Positions 49,393-56,905 of a DNA stretch of 64,000 nucleotides are shown here, one piece after another (position 1 is the first letter of the stretch; every line of letters starts with the position of its first letter). Position numbers and translations under genes: made by a program. The notes beneath the pieces are model-generated. The model worked only from the letters and a program-made list of their open reading frames with translations, was not told the origin of the DNA and made no database searches. The DNA is from Sphingopyxis sp. (lineage in GTDB: Bacteria; Pseudomonadota; Alphaproteobacteria; Sphingomonadales; Sphingomonadaceae): positions 1-64,000 of the forward strand of contig JAGHZY010000022.1 in NCBI GenBank assembly GCA_017745175.1, read 5' to 3'.

Positions 49393-49430
49393 GGACGTGC
49401 GGTAGCGACATCCGACCGGGAGACAGATGA

Positions 49431-50465
49431 ATGACGAACGCCGCGACAGACGGTCGAATGACGCAGATGGAGCGGGAAGCCGGCGAGGCAATGGCAGCGG
49501 CCGCCGCCATGCTCGCGGCGAATCGCGACGCATTCGCCGCGATCGGCCGGCGTCTGCGCGCCTCGCCCCCCACGGCGGTCGTGACGTGCGCGCGCGGTTC
49601 GTCGGACCATGCTGCTACCTATGCCAAATATCTGATCGAGACGCTGACCGGAACGCCGACCGCATCGGCCGCGCTGTCGATCGCGTCGCTTTACGATGCC
49701 CCCGCAGTCGCCGGGAATCGCCTGTGTCTCGCGATCTCGCAGTCGGGCAAAAGCCCCGACCTGCTCGCCGCCGTCGAGCAGCAGCGCGACGCCGGCGCGT
49801 TCGTCGTCGCGCTCGTCAATGCCGGAGGTTCGCCGCTCGCGGAGCTCGCCGACGTCGTGATCCCGCTGTCGGCGGGGATCGAACGGTCGGTCGCGGCGAC
49901 CAAATCCTATATCGCCTCGCTTGCGGCAATCGCCGCGCTCGTCGCGGCGTGGGCCGAGGATGCGGCGCTTGCGGCGGCGCTGACCGCCCTGCCCCGCCAG
50001 CTCGATCAAGCCTTCGCACTCGACTGGTCGCCGGCGGTCGGGGCCTTTCGCGGCGCAACCAACCTCTTCGTGCTCGGCCGCGGCTACGGCCTTGGCATTG
50101 CGCAGGAGGCCGCGCTCAAATTCAAGGAAACCTCGGCGCTCCATGCCGAAAGCTTCAGCGCCGCCGAGGTGCGGCACGGGCCGATGGCGATCGTCGGTGA
50201 CGCCTTTCATGTGCTGGCCTTCGGCGGCAGCGATCTGGCTGCGGCGAGCGTACGCGAAGCGGCTGCCGAATTTCGCGGGCGCGGCGCGACGGTACTGCTC
50301 GCCGACGCGACCGACGGCGACCTGCCTGCTATCGCCGCGCACCCGGCGATCGAGCCGATCCTGATGATCCAGAGCTTCTATCGCATGGCCAGCAGCCTTG
50401 CGCTTGCGCGCGGCTGCGACCCCGACTCGCCTCCGCACCTTAACAAGGTTACCGAGACGCTATGA
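49431..50465 (+). CDS. SIS-domain glucosamine-6-phosphate deaminase (GlmS-like, NagB-II type)
   Basis: A 344-residue protein made of two SIS domains, like the C-terminal half of GlmS but lacking the glutaminase domain. First domain: VVTCARGSSDHAATYAKYLI, LAISQSGKSPDLL, and SAGIERSVAATKSY. Second domain: NLFVLGRGYGLGIAQEAALKFKET and HAESFSAAEVRHGPMAIV. This form replaces the classic NagB in many alphaproteobacteria and Shewanella, turning GlcN6P into Fru6P and ammonia. GGGAGA precedes the ATG. It overlaps nagA by 4 bp. Confidence 0.9.
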   Translation: MTNAATDGRMTQMEREAGEAMAAAAAMLAANRDAFAAIGRRLRASPPTAVVTCARGSSDHAATYAKYLIETLTGTPTASAALSIASLYDAPAVAGNRLCLAISQSGKSPDLLAAVEQQRDAGAFVVALVNAGGSPLAELADVVIPLSAGIERSVAATKSYIASLAAIAALVAAWAEDAALAAALTALPRQLDQAFALDWSPAVGAFRGATNLFVLGRGYGLGIAQEAALKFKETSALHAESFSAAEVRHGPMAIVGDAFHVLAFGGSDLAAASVREAAAEFRGRGATVLLADATDGDLPAIAAHPAIEPILMIQSFYRMASSLALARGCDPDSPPHLNKVTETL

Positions 50466-51628
50466 TCTTTCGTTTCCACAATGGCCGGGTCGCACTGGCG
50501 GGCGACGTCGTCGACGCGGCGGATATTGCCGTTGCCGACGGCGTCGTCATCACCGTTTCGCCTGCCGGTAACGCCGCTGCGGATCGCGAGATCGACCTCG
50601 ACGGCGGCTGGCTCGTGCCCGGGTTCGTCGACACGCAGGTGAACGGCGGTGGCGGCGTGCTGTTCAACGACCAGGTCGATGTCGACGCGATCGCGGCGAT
50701 CGGCGCCGCGCACGCACGTTTCGGCACCACGGCCTTCCTGCCCACACTGATCAGCGACACGCCCGCGCAGATCGCCGCCGCGCTCGCCGCGGTCGATGCG
50801 GCGATCGAACAGGGCGTGCCCGGCGTCATCGGCATCCACATCGAGGGGCCGTTCATCAACGAGGTGAAGCGCGGGATTCATGAGGCGCATCGCATCCGTC
50901 GCCTCGACGCCGATATATTGGCGACGCTCACTGCGCCGCATCGCGGGCGCGTGATGCTGACACTCGCGCCCGAGCTTTGCGACGAAGAGGATATCCGTGC
51001 GCTCGTCCGCCACGGCGTGATCGTCAGCGCGGGACATAGCGACGCGACCTACGACGAGGCCCGGCGCGCGATCGCCGCGGGACTTTCGGGTTTCACCCAT
51101 TTGTTCAACGCGATGTCGCCGCTGCATCACCGCAAGCCCGGCGCCGTCGGGGCGGCATTCGATTCAGACAGTTATTGCGGGCTGATCGTCGACGACGTCC
51201 ATTTGCATCCCGCGGTCGTCCGCCTCGCGGTCCGCGCCAAGGGCAAGAATCGCATCATGCTGGTCACCGATGCAATGCCGAGCGTCGGTACCGACGTCGG
51301 CGAATTCACGCTGCAGGGCAAGCGCATCGCGGTAAAGGACGGCGTCTGCATCTTCGAGGACGGGACGCTCGCGGGCACGCACCTCGACATGGCGTCGGCG
51401 CTGCGCAAGACGGTCGAGGTTACCGGACTTCCCGTGCCCGACGTATCGGTCATGGCGAGCGCGACGCCCGCCGCCTTCCTGTCGTTGCAGGACAGCATCG
51501 GAACGATCGCCCCGGGACGACGTGCCGACTGGGTGTGGCTGGACGCCGCGCTGATGCCGCTGGAGACGTGGATCGGCGGCGCGCCCGTTTCGAACCCGGC
51601 GCCCGGCCTTGCCTGCGCGACACAATGA
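50462..51628 (+). CDS. nagA: N-acetylglucosamine-6-phosphate deacetylase
   Basis: A 388-residue metal-dependent deacetylase that makes GlcN6P and acetate. Motifs: GWLVPGFVDTQVNGGGG near residue 50, GIHIEGPFIN with the metal-binding Glu, SAGHSDATYDEA and FTHLFNAMSPLHHR with His ligands, the substrate-binding LIVDDVHLHP, and MLVTDAMPSVG with the catalytic Asp. It sits between the deaminase and the PTS genes in a compact operon. Confidence 0.97.
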   Translation: MIFRFHNGRVALAGDVVDAADIAVADGVVITVSPAGNAAADREIDLDGGWLVPGFVDTQVNGGGGVLFNDQVDVDAIAAIGAAHARFGTTAFLPTLISDTPAQIAAALAAVDAAIEQGVPGVIGIHIEGPFINEVKRGIHEAHRIRRLDADILATLTAPHRGRVMLTLAPELCDEEDIRALVRHGVIVSAGHSDATYDEARRAIAAGLSGFTHLFNAMSPLHHRKPGAVGAAFDSDSYCGLIVDDVHLHPAVVRLAVRAKGKNRIMLVTDAMPSVGTDVGEFTLQGKRIAVKDGVCIFEDGTLAGTHLDMASALRKTVEVTGLPVPDVSVMASATPAAFLSLQDSIGTIAPGRRADWVWLDAALMPLETWIGGAPVSNPAPGLACATQ

Positions 51629-51675
51629 TACACAAGCCGCATAACGACAAGCGGCGGAAGTTTTGGGGATAATGG

Positions 51676-54165
51676 ATGGGCCTGATCATCACCTCTCCGC
51701 TCAGAGGGTGGGCAACGACGCTGGACAGCGTTCCCGACCCGGTCTTTGCCCGGCGAATGATGGGCGACGGGGTTGCGATCCAGCCGCTTGGCGACACGGT
51801 CGTCGCGCCGTTCGATGGTGAAGTGGTGACGCTCCACGACGCCGGCCATGCCGTATCGCTGCGCAGCGCCGAGGGCGCCGAGGTGCTCATTCACGTCGGG
51901 CTCGATACGGTGATGCTGAAGGGCGAAGGCTTCACACCGCTCGTCGCGGTCGGCGACAGGGTATCGCGCGGCGATCCGCTGATCCGTTTCGACCTTGACG
52001 CGGTCGCGCTCGCGGCGACGAGCCTGATCACGCCGGTAATCGTCACCAATGCCGAAGTCTTTGCCATCAGCCGCCGGACGACCGACGCCGCCGTCGGCGC
52101 GTGCGAGGCGCTGATGACGCTGGTGCCGGTGCAGGCCGACGCGCGCCGCCGCTCGGACGACGGCACGGTCGTCGAGCAGGCGGTGATCTTGTCGCTGCCT
52201 CATGGCATCCATGCGCGTCCGGCCGCGCGGATTGGCGAGGTCGCGCGGGGTTTCGAGGCCGAAATGCATCTGGTAAAGGGCGACAAGCGCGGCGATGCGC
52301 GGAGCACCATTGCCCTGCTCGCGCTCGGCACGGCGTTCGGCGACGAGGTAGTCGTGCAGGCGCGCGGCGACGACGCCGAGGCGGCGCTTGCGGCGATCGT
52401 CGCGCTGCTCGCGACCGATATGGGTGAAGGGGCGCCTGTCGTCGCAGCGCGCCCCGCCATTGCGGCGGCTGCGCCGCTACGCGCGGGACAGATCGGCGGG
52501 GTGATCGCGTCGCCGGGCCTTGCGATGGGGCCCGCCGCACGGTTGCAGCAGGCCGAGATTGCGGTCGCGCGCGAAGGCGCCGACGCGAGCGAGGAGCGCG
52601 CGGCGCTGCGCGCGGCGCGCGACGCGGTTCGGGCGGACATTGCAGCACGTTCCGACGGTGCGAGCGGCAGCGTCGCGTCGGTAATGCAGGCGCATCTCGC
52701 GCTGATCGACGATCCCGAATTGCTTGCCGCCGCCGAGAGCCGCATCGCCGCGGGTAACAGCGCCGGCTTCGCCTGGCGCGGCGCGATCCGCGACCAGATC
52801 GCGGCGATCCGCGCAACGGGCAACGCGCATCTGATCGAGCGCATCGACGATCTGGTCGATATCGAGCGCCAAACGCTTGCGACGCTGACGGGGACGACGC
52901 TCGACGCGGCAGTCCCGGCGGGCGCGATCGTCGTTGCCGGCGATCTGCTACCGTCGCAGCTCGTGACGCTTGCCGCCGCGAAACCGGCGGGACTGTGCCT
53001 TGCCCGCGGCGGCCCGACATCGCACGTAGCGATCCTGTGCGCGGGCATGGGGCTCCCGGCTATCGTCGCGATGGGGGACGCGCTGGATGACGTCGAGGAC
53101 GGCTCGCCGCTGCTGCTCGATGCCGAGCTGGGGCAGGTCACCGCCAATCCCCCGGAGACCGACACCCGCGCTTTCGCCGCGCGGCTCGCGAAGCGCGATG
53201 CGCGTCGCGCAGCGGCGCAGGCGGCAGCGAAAGACGCGTGCCACAGCGCCGACGGCGCACGGATCGAAATATTCGCCAATCTCGGCAGCGTCGAGGACGC
53301 ACGGGACGCGGCAGTGCAGGGCGCTGAAGGATCGGGGCTCGTGCGCAGCGAGTTCCTGTTCCTCGATCGCGACACCGCGCCGTCGGAGGACGAACAGCAC
53401 GCCGCCTATCAGGGGATCGCCGACGCGCTTGCAGGCAAGCCGGTCATTATCCGCCTCCTCGATATCGGCGGCGACAAGCCCGCCGCCTATATTCCGATCG
53501 ATGCCGAGGAGAATCCGGCGCTCGGCCAGCGCGGCATTCGCGTCGCGCTCGCGCAGCCCGATCTTCTCGAAACGCAGCTCCGCGCGATCCTGCGCGTAGA
53601 ACCCGTCGGCCAGTGCCGGATCATGATCCCGATGGTCGCGAGCGTCGACGAACTGAGGCAGGTCCGCGCGCTGGTCGATCGGTTGCGCGGCGAAAAGGGG
53701 ATCGCGACACCGGTCGAGGTCGGCGTGATGGTCGAGACGCCCGCCGCGGCGATGACCGCCGACCTGCTTGCCGCCGAGGCGGATTTCCTGTCGATCGGCA
53801 CGAACGATCTCACCCAATATGTGCTCGCGATGGACCGCGGCAATCCGGCGGTCGCCGCCGGGGTCGACGCGATGCACCCCGCGGTGCTGCGCCTGATCGG
53901 CGAGACATGTCGCCTTGCCGCGATCCATGGCCGCTGGGTCGGCGTGTGCGGCGGGCTCGCCTCCGATCCCGCCGCACTGCCGATCCTCGTCGGGCTGGGT
54001 ATTGCCGAATTGTCGGCGGTGCCCGGCTTCGTCGCCGAAGCGAAACAGATCGTGCGCGGCCTGACGCTGGTCGAGGCGCGTGCGCATGCCGAACTCGCGC
54101 TGCAATGCAAATCGGCGGCCGAGGTGCGGGCGCTGGCCCGCGCGTTCGAGGAGACACGGCGATGA
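51676..54165 (+). CDS. Fused PTS protein: EIIA(Glc-type)-HPr-enzyme I
   Basis: An 829-residue phosphotransferase. Residues 1-150 are a IIA(Glc)-type domain with the phosphorylatable His73 in LIHVGLDTVMLKGEGF and the paired His58. Residues ~165-250 are HPr, with His179 in GIHARPAARI. From ~270 on is enzyme I: His450 in GGPTSHVAIL, the PEP-binding barrel with LVRSEFLF, LDIGGDKPA, NPALGQRGIR and the Cys in GVCGGLA. The chain can carry phosphate from PEP to the IICB partner by itself, giving a dedicated GlcNAc PTS. Start 47 bp after nagA; overlaps the IICB gene by 4 bp. Confidence 0.95.
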   Translation: MGLIITSPLRGWATTLDSVPDPVFARRMMGDGVAIQPLGDTVVAPFDGEVVTLHDAGHAVSLRSAEGAEVLIHVGLDTVMLKGEGFTPLVAVGDRVSRGDPLIRFDLDAVALAATSLITPVIVTNAEVFAISRRTTDAAVGACEALMTLVPVQADARRRSDDGTVVEQAVILSLPHGIHARPAARIGEVARGFEAEMHLVKGDKRGDARSTIALLALGTAFGDEVVVQARGDDAEAALAAIVALLATDMGEGAPVVAARPAIAAAAPLRAGQIGGVIASPGLAMGPAARLQQAEIAVAREGADASEERAALRAARDAVRADIAARSDGASGSVASVMQAHLALIDDPELLAAAESRIAAGNSAGFAWRGAIRDQIAAIRATGNAHLIERIDDLVDIERQTLATLTGTTLDAAVPAGAIVVAGDLLPSQLVTLAAAKPAGLCLARGGPTSHVAILCAGMGLPAIVAMGDALDDVEDGSPLLLDAELGQVTANPPETDTRAFAARLAKRDARRAAAQAAAKDACHSADGARIEIFANLGSVEDARDAAVQGAEGSGLVRSEFLFLDRDTAPSEDEQHAAYQGIADALAGKPVIIRLLDIGGDKPAAYIPIDAEENPALGQRGIRVALAQPDLLETQLRAILRVEPVGQCRIMIPMVASVDELRQVRALVDRLRGEKGIATPVEVGVMVETPAAAMTADLLAAEADFLSIGTNDLTQYVLAMDRGNPAVAAGVDAMHPAVLRLIGETCRLAAIHGRWVGVCGGLASDPAALPILVGLGIAELSAVPGFVAEAKQIVRGLTLVEARAHAELALQCKSAAEVRALARAFEETRR

Positions 54166-55841
54166 GGAAGATACTCGAAACGCTCCAGCCGCTCGGTCGC
54201 GCACTGATGCTGCCGATCGCGGTGCTTCCGATCGCGGGGCTGCTCCTGCGTATCGGCCAGCCCGACTTGCTCGATATCGCCTTCATCTCCGCGGCGGGCG
54301 CGGCGATTTTCGAGAATCTGGGCATATTGTTCGCGATCGGCGTCGCGGTCGGCTTCGCGCGCGACGGCAACGGCGCCGCCGCGCTCGCGGGCGTGGTCTG
54401 CTATCTTGTGACCACGACCGGCGCGCAGACGTTCATGGTCGCGCCGCCCGATATCGGTGCCGGGCTTCCCGAAGCGGCAGCGGCGCTGACGGCAAAACAA
54501 TGGGCGGTCGGGCTGATCGACCGGCTGGAGGTGCCCGTCGGCATCATATCAGGACTGATCGGCGGCCATTTCTACAACCGCTTCGCGACGATCGCGCTGC
54601 CAGAATATCTCGCCTTCTTCGGCGGGCGGCGCTTCGTCCCGATCGCCAGCGGGGTCGCCGGGCTGCTGCTCGCGGCGCTCGTCGGCTACAGCTATGCGCA
54701 TATCAGCAGCGCGATCGACGCCACGAGCCGCACCGTCGTCGAAAGCGGCGGCGCGGGCCTGTTCGTCTATGGCGTGCTCAACCGGCTGCTGATCGTCACC
54801 GGGCTCCATCACATCATCAACAATGCGGCCTGGTTCGTCGTCGGCGATTTCGAAGGCGCGACGGGCGACCTGCGCCGCTTTTTCGCGGGCGATCCCGACG
54901 CGGGTGCGTTCATGAGCGGCTTTTTCCCGGTGATGATGTTCGGCCTGCCCGCCGCCTGCCTCGCGATGTATCACGAGGCGCGGCCCGAGCGGCGCAAGGC
55001 CGTTGGCGGCATGCTGTTCAGCCTTGCCTTCACCAGCTTCCTGACCGGGGTAACCGAGCCGATCGAGTTCACCTTCATGTTCGTAGCACCGCTGCTCTAT
55101 GCGATCCATGCGCTGCTGACGGGCGCGTCGATGGCGCTGATGAATGCGCTCGACGTGAAACTCGGCTTCGGCTTTTCGGCGGGGCTGTTCGACTATGTGC
55201 TGAATTTCAGTCTCGCGACGCGGCCGTGGCTGCTCGTGCCCGTCGGCGCAGCCTATGCCCTGCTCTATTACGGCCTGTTCCGCTTCTTCATCCGCCGCTT
55301 CGACCTGCCCACGCCCGGGCGCGAAAGGGGCGAGGTCGCCGAAGCATCGACCGCATCGGCGGGCAACGCGCGCGGCGTGGCGTTCGTCGCGGCGCTGGGC
55401 GGTTCGGCAAACCTCGTCAGCGTCGACGCCTGCACGACGCGGCTGCGCCTGATCGTCGCCGATCAGCGAGCCGTCGACGATGCCGCGCTGTCGGCGCTCG
55501 GCGCGCGCGGTATCATCCGCCCGTCGGAAAAAGCGGCGCAGGTCGTGCTGGGTCCGATCGCCGACCTCGTCGCCGAGGAAATCCGCGGCGCGCTGGCCGG
55601 AAACGGCGGCGCCACTGCTGCCCTCGCTCCGGCGGTGCGCGACAGCGACGATGCAGGCATGTTGCCGGACGATATCGTCGGCGCGCTCGGCGGCGCCGCG
55701 AACATCCGCAGCGTCCACGCCCTCCATGGCCGTTATCGCGTCGGAATCGCCGATTCGGCCAAGGTCGACGAAGGCACGCTCGCCGCGATCACCCGCGGCC
55801 TCGTCCGGCCGCAGCCCGATATCTGCCACATCCTGACCTGA
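54162..55841 (+). CDS. nagE: PTS N-acetylglucosamine transporter, EIICB with an extra degenerate IIB domain
   Basis: A 559-residue protein. Residues 1-380 are the IIC membrane domain (LGRALMLPIAVLPIAGLLLRIG, VTGLHHIINNAAWFVVGDFEG, FLTGVTEPIEFTFMFVAP). Residues ~405-480 are IIB with the phosphocysteine Cys424 in SVDACTTRLRL. A second, shorter IIB-like unit spans ~500-559 (LPDDIVGALGGAANIRSVHA), where Leu521 stands in place of the cysteine. It imports GlcNAc as the 6-phosphate, fed by the preceding IIA-HPr-EI protein. It ends the nag operon. Confidence 0.94.
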   Translation: MRKILETLQPLGRALMLPIAVLPIAGLLLRIGQPDLLDIAFISAAGAAIFENLGILFAIGVAVGFARDGNGAAALAGVVCYLVTTTGAQTFMVAPPDIGAGLPEAAAALTAKQWAVGLIDRLEVPVGIISGLIGGHFYNRFATIALPEYLAFFGGRRFVPIASGVAGLLLAALVGYSYAHISSAIDATSRTVVESGGAGLFVYGVLNRLLIVTGLHHIINNAAWFVVGDFEGATGDLRRFFAGDPDAGAFMSGFFPVMMFGLPAACLAMYHEARPERRKAVGGMLFSLAFTSFLTGVTEPIEFTFMFVAPLLYAIHALLTGASMALMNALDVKLGFGFSAGLFDYVLNFSLATRPWLLVPVGAAYALLYYGLFRFFIRRFDLPTPGRERGEVAEASTASAGNARGVAFVAALGGSANLVSVDACTTRLRLIVADQRAVDDAALSALGARGIIRPSEKAAQVVLGPIADLVAEEIRGALAGNGGATAALAPAVRDSDDAGMLPDDIVGALGGAANIRSVHALHGRYRVGIADSAKVDEGTLAAITRGLVRPQPDICHILT

Positions 55842-55845
55842 CGGG

Positions 55846-55866
55846 GCGGCGGCCTTCCCGCCGCTT
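55846..55866 (+). terminator. Weak terminator-like hairpin after nagE
   Basis: GCGGCGG and CCGCCGC form a 7-bp stem with a 5-nt loop, followed only by TT. It starts 4 bp after the stop and could act for the convergent nuoA too. Confidence 0.4.
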
Positions 55867-55900
55867 GCCCGCGGCGCTCACCACCCCTTGACGCGGCTCG

Positions 55901-56326
55901 CTAGTCCCAGTCGAGCGCGCCCTTTTTCCATTCGTAGACGAAACCGATCGTCAGAATGCCCAGAAAGATCATCATCGCGCCCCACGCTTCCCAGCCGAGA
56001 TCGTCGACGACGATCGCCCATGGAAAGAGAAACGCCGCCTCCAGATCGAAGATGATGAAGAGGATCGCGACGAGGTAGAAGCGAACGTCGAACGGCTTGC
56101 GCGGCGCCTCGAACGCCGGGAAGCCGCATTCATATTCCGAGAGTTTCTCACCGCCGGGTGCGTGCGTGCCGGTGAATCGCGATACGACCATCGGGAGGAA
56201 CAGGAACAGCAGCGAAAGCAGCAGTGCAATTCCCATGAAGAGGAGGATCGGCAGATATTCGATCAGCATCGCGGGCGCGACCGCGGCTGTCTCATGGGCA
56301 AGGTGTTCGGCAGATTCGGGACGCAC
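55901..56326 (-). CDS. nuoA: NADH-quinone oxidoreductase subunit A, not linked to other nuo genes
   Basis: A 141-residue protein with three helices and canonical NuoA features: the loop [21 protein letters not shown] with its conserved Cys, [22 protein letters not shown], and the C-terminal [14 protein letters not shown]. It normally belongs to complex I, where it is next to NuoB. Here no other nuo gene is present: downstream is the convergent nagE and upstream is sugE. The start is GTG with GGAAGGAGG in front, and the first ~19 residues extend beyond the usual start. It could be a duplicate or a relocated sole copy. Confidence 0.9.
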   Translation of the reverse strand: MRPESAEHLAHETAAVAPAMLIEYLPILLFMGIALLLSLLFLFLPMVVSRFTGTHAPGGEKLSEYECGFPAFEAPRKPFDVRFYLVAILFIIFDLEAAFLFPWAIVVDDLGWEAWGAMMIFLGILTIGFVYEWKKGALDWD

Positions 56327-56410
56327 GGCGGCCTCCTTCCAAAGGTCGCCGGGCCGTCCCGGGCTTTGATGCCGGTGCGGCTGCGCGCGCCGGGGAGGAC
56401 GTGGCCCCGC
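56327..56410 (-). promoter_or_regulatory. Structured leader of nuoA, near-copy of the sugE leader
   Basis: On the minus strand it reads GGGGCCACGTCCTCCCC, a variable stem CCGG...CCGG, ATCAAAGC, then the hairpin CCGGGACGGCCCGG and GGAAGGAGGCCGCC before the GTG. The GGCCACGTCCTC, TCAA, CCGGGACGGCCCGGC and GAAGGAGGC blocks are the same as in the sugE leader, with closely similar spacing. This fits a cis-acting RNA, but its class is not recognised. Confidence 0.55.
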
Positions 56411-56426
56411 TTGCGATTTCAGGGGG

Positions 56427-56747
56427 TCAGGCGGGCGCCGACAATTTCATCAGCACGAGCCCGCTGACGATCAGCAGCGCGGCGGCGATGCGCATCGCAT
56501 TCGCCTGTTCGCCGAGCACGAAGATGCCGACAAGGAAGGCGCCGATCGCACCGATCCCGGTCCAGATCGTGTAGGCGGTGCCGAGCGGCAGCGCTTTCAT
56601 CGACAGCGAAAGCAGCGCGAAGCTGACGATCATCGCGCCGATGGTGACGGCCGTCGCACCGGGCCGCGTGAAGCCGTCGGACTGTTTCATCGAAAAAGCC
56701 CATATGACTTCGAAAATTCCGGCGATCGTCAGATAAATCCAGGCCAT
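56427..56747 (-). CDS. sugE: Small multidrug-resistance family transporter, SugE/Gdx type
   Basis: A 106-residue protein with four helices. The essential Glu13 is in [20 protein letters not shown], and that stretch with W..K.S.GFT separates SugE/Gdx (guanidinium exporters) from EmrE. Helix 3 shows [23 protein letters not shown] proteins work as dual-topology dimers in the inner membrane. It is upstream of nuoA on the same strand, 100 bp apart, and has the structured leader in front. Confidence 0.95.
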   Translation of the reverse strand: MAWIYLTIAGIFEVIWAFSMKQSDGFTRPGATAVTIGAMIVSFALLSLSMKALPLGTAYTIWTGIGAIGAFLVGIFVLGEQANAMRIAAALLIVSGLVLMKLSAPA

Positions 56748-56826
56748 GGCAGCCTCCTTCGGGGACTGCCGGGCCGTCCCGGACTTGAAAACCCGCGCAT
56801 CGTACGGGCGAGGACGTGGCCTCTTT
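56748..56826 (-). promoter_or_regulatory. Structured leader of sugE
   Basis: On the minus strand: GAGGCCACGTCCTC (a 4-bp stem GAGG/CCTC around CCACGT), a CCCG...CGGG stem, TTTTCAAG, the perfect hairpin CCGGGACGGCCCGG (loop ACGG), then GAAGGAGGCTGCC and ATG. The GGG-ACGG-CCC loop resembles the ACGR-loop hairpins of guanidine-II (mini-ykkC) riboswitches, which often precede sugE. The first hairpin does not fit that class, so I only call it a candidate riboswitch. Confidence 0.55.
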
Positions 56827-56905
56827 TCAGGTTGAAACGGCCTCTAACAGCAGGGAAGTGCCGCTGCAAGAGCCCGCAACCCGGTCGCTTTGCCGCCCGG
56901 CGACT

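Larger units (their letters stand above)
48956..49430. other. 475-bp regulatory gap between the GntR gene and the GlcN6P deaminase gene
   Basis: The ends of the gap carry AT-rich segments with ACCAAT motifs (49049-49084 and 49375-49392). Between them is a 246-bp minus-strand reading frame (49336 to 49091, about 81 residues, TTG start). I see no family match; the AGAGGT site in front of it lies 10 nt before an ATG in another frame that stops after eight codons. I do not call it a gene. The nag operon promoter probably lies in the AT-rich part at 49355-49395. Confidence 0.5.

Noticed and set aside
56748-56826. Guanidine-I (ykkC-yxkD) riboswitch before sugE
   Set aside because: The conserved blocks of that class are absent; only one hairpin loop resembles guanidine-II, so I left it as an unclassified candidate.
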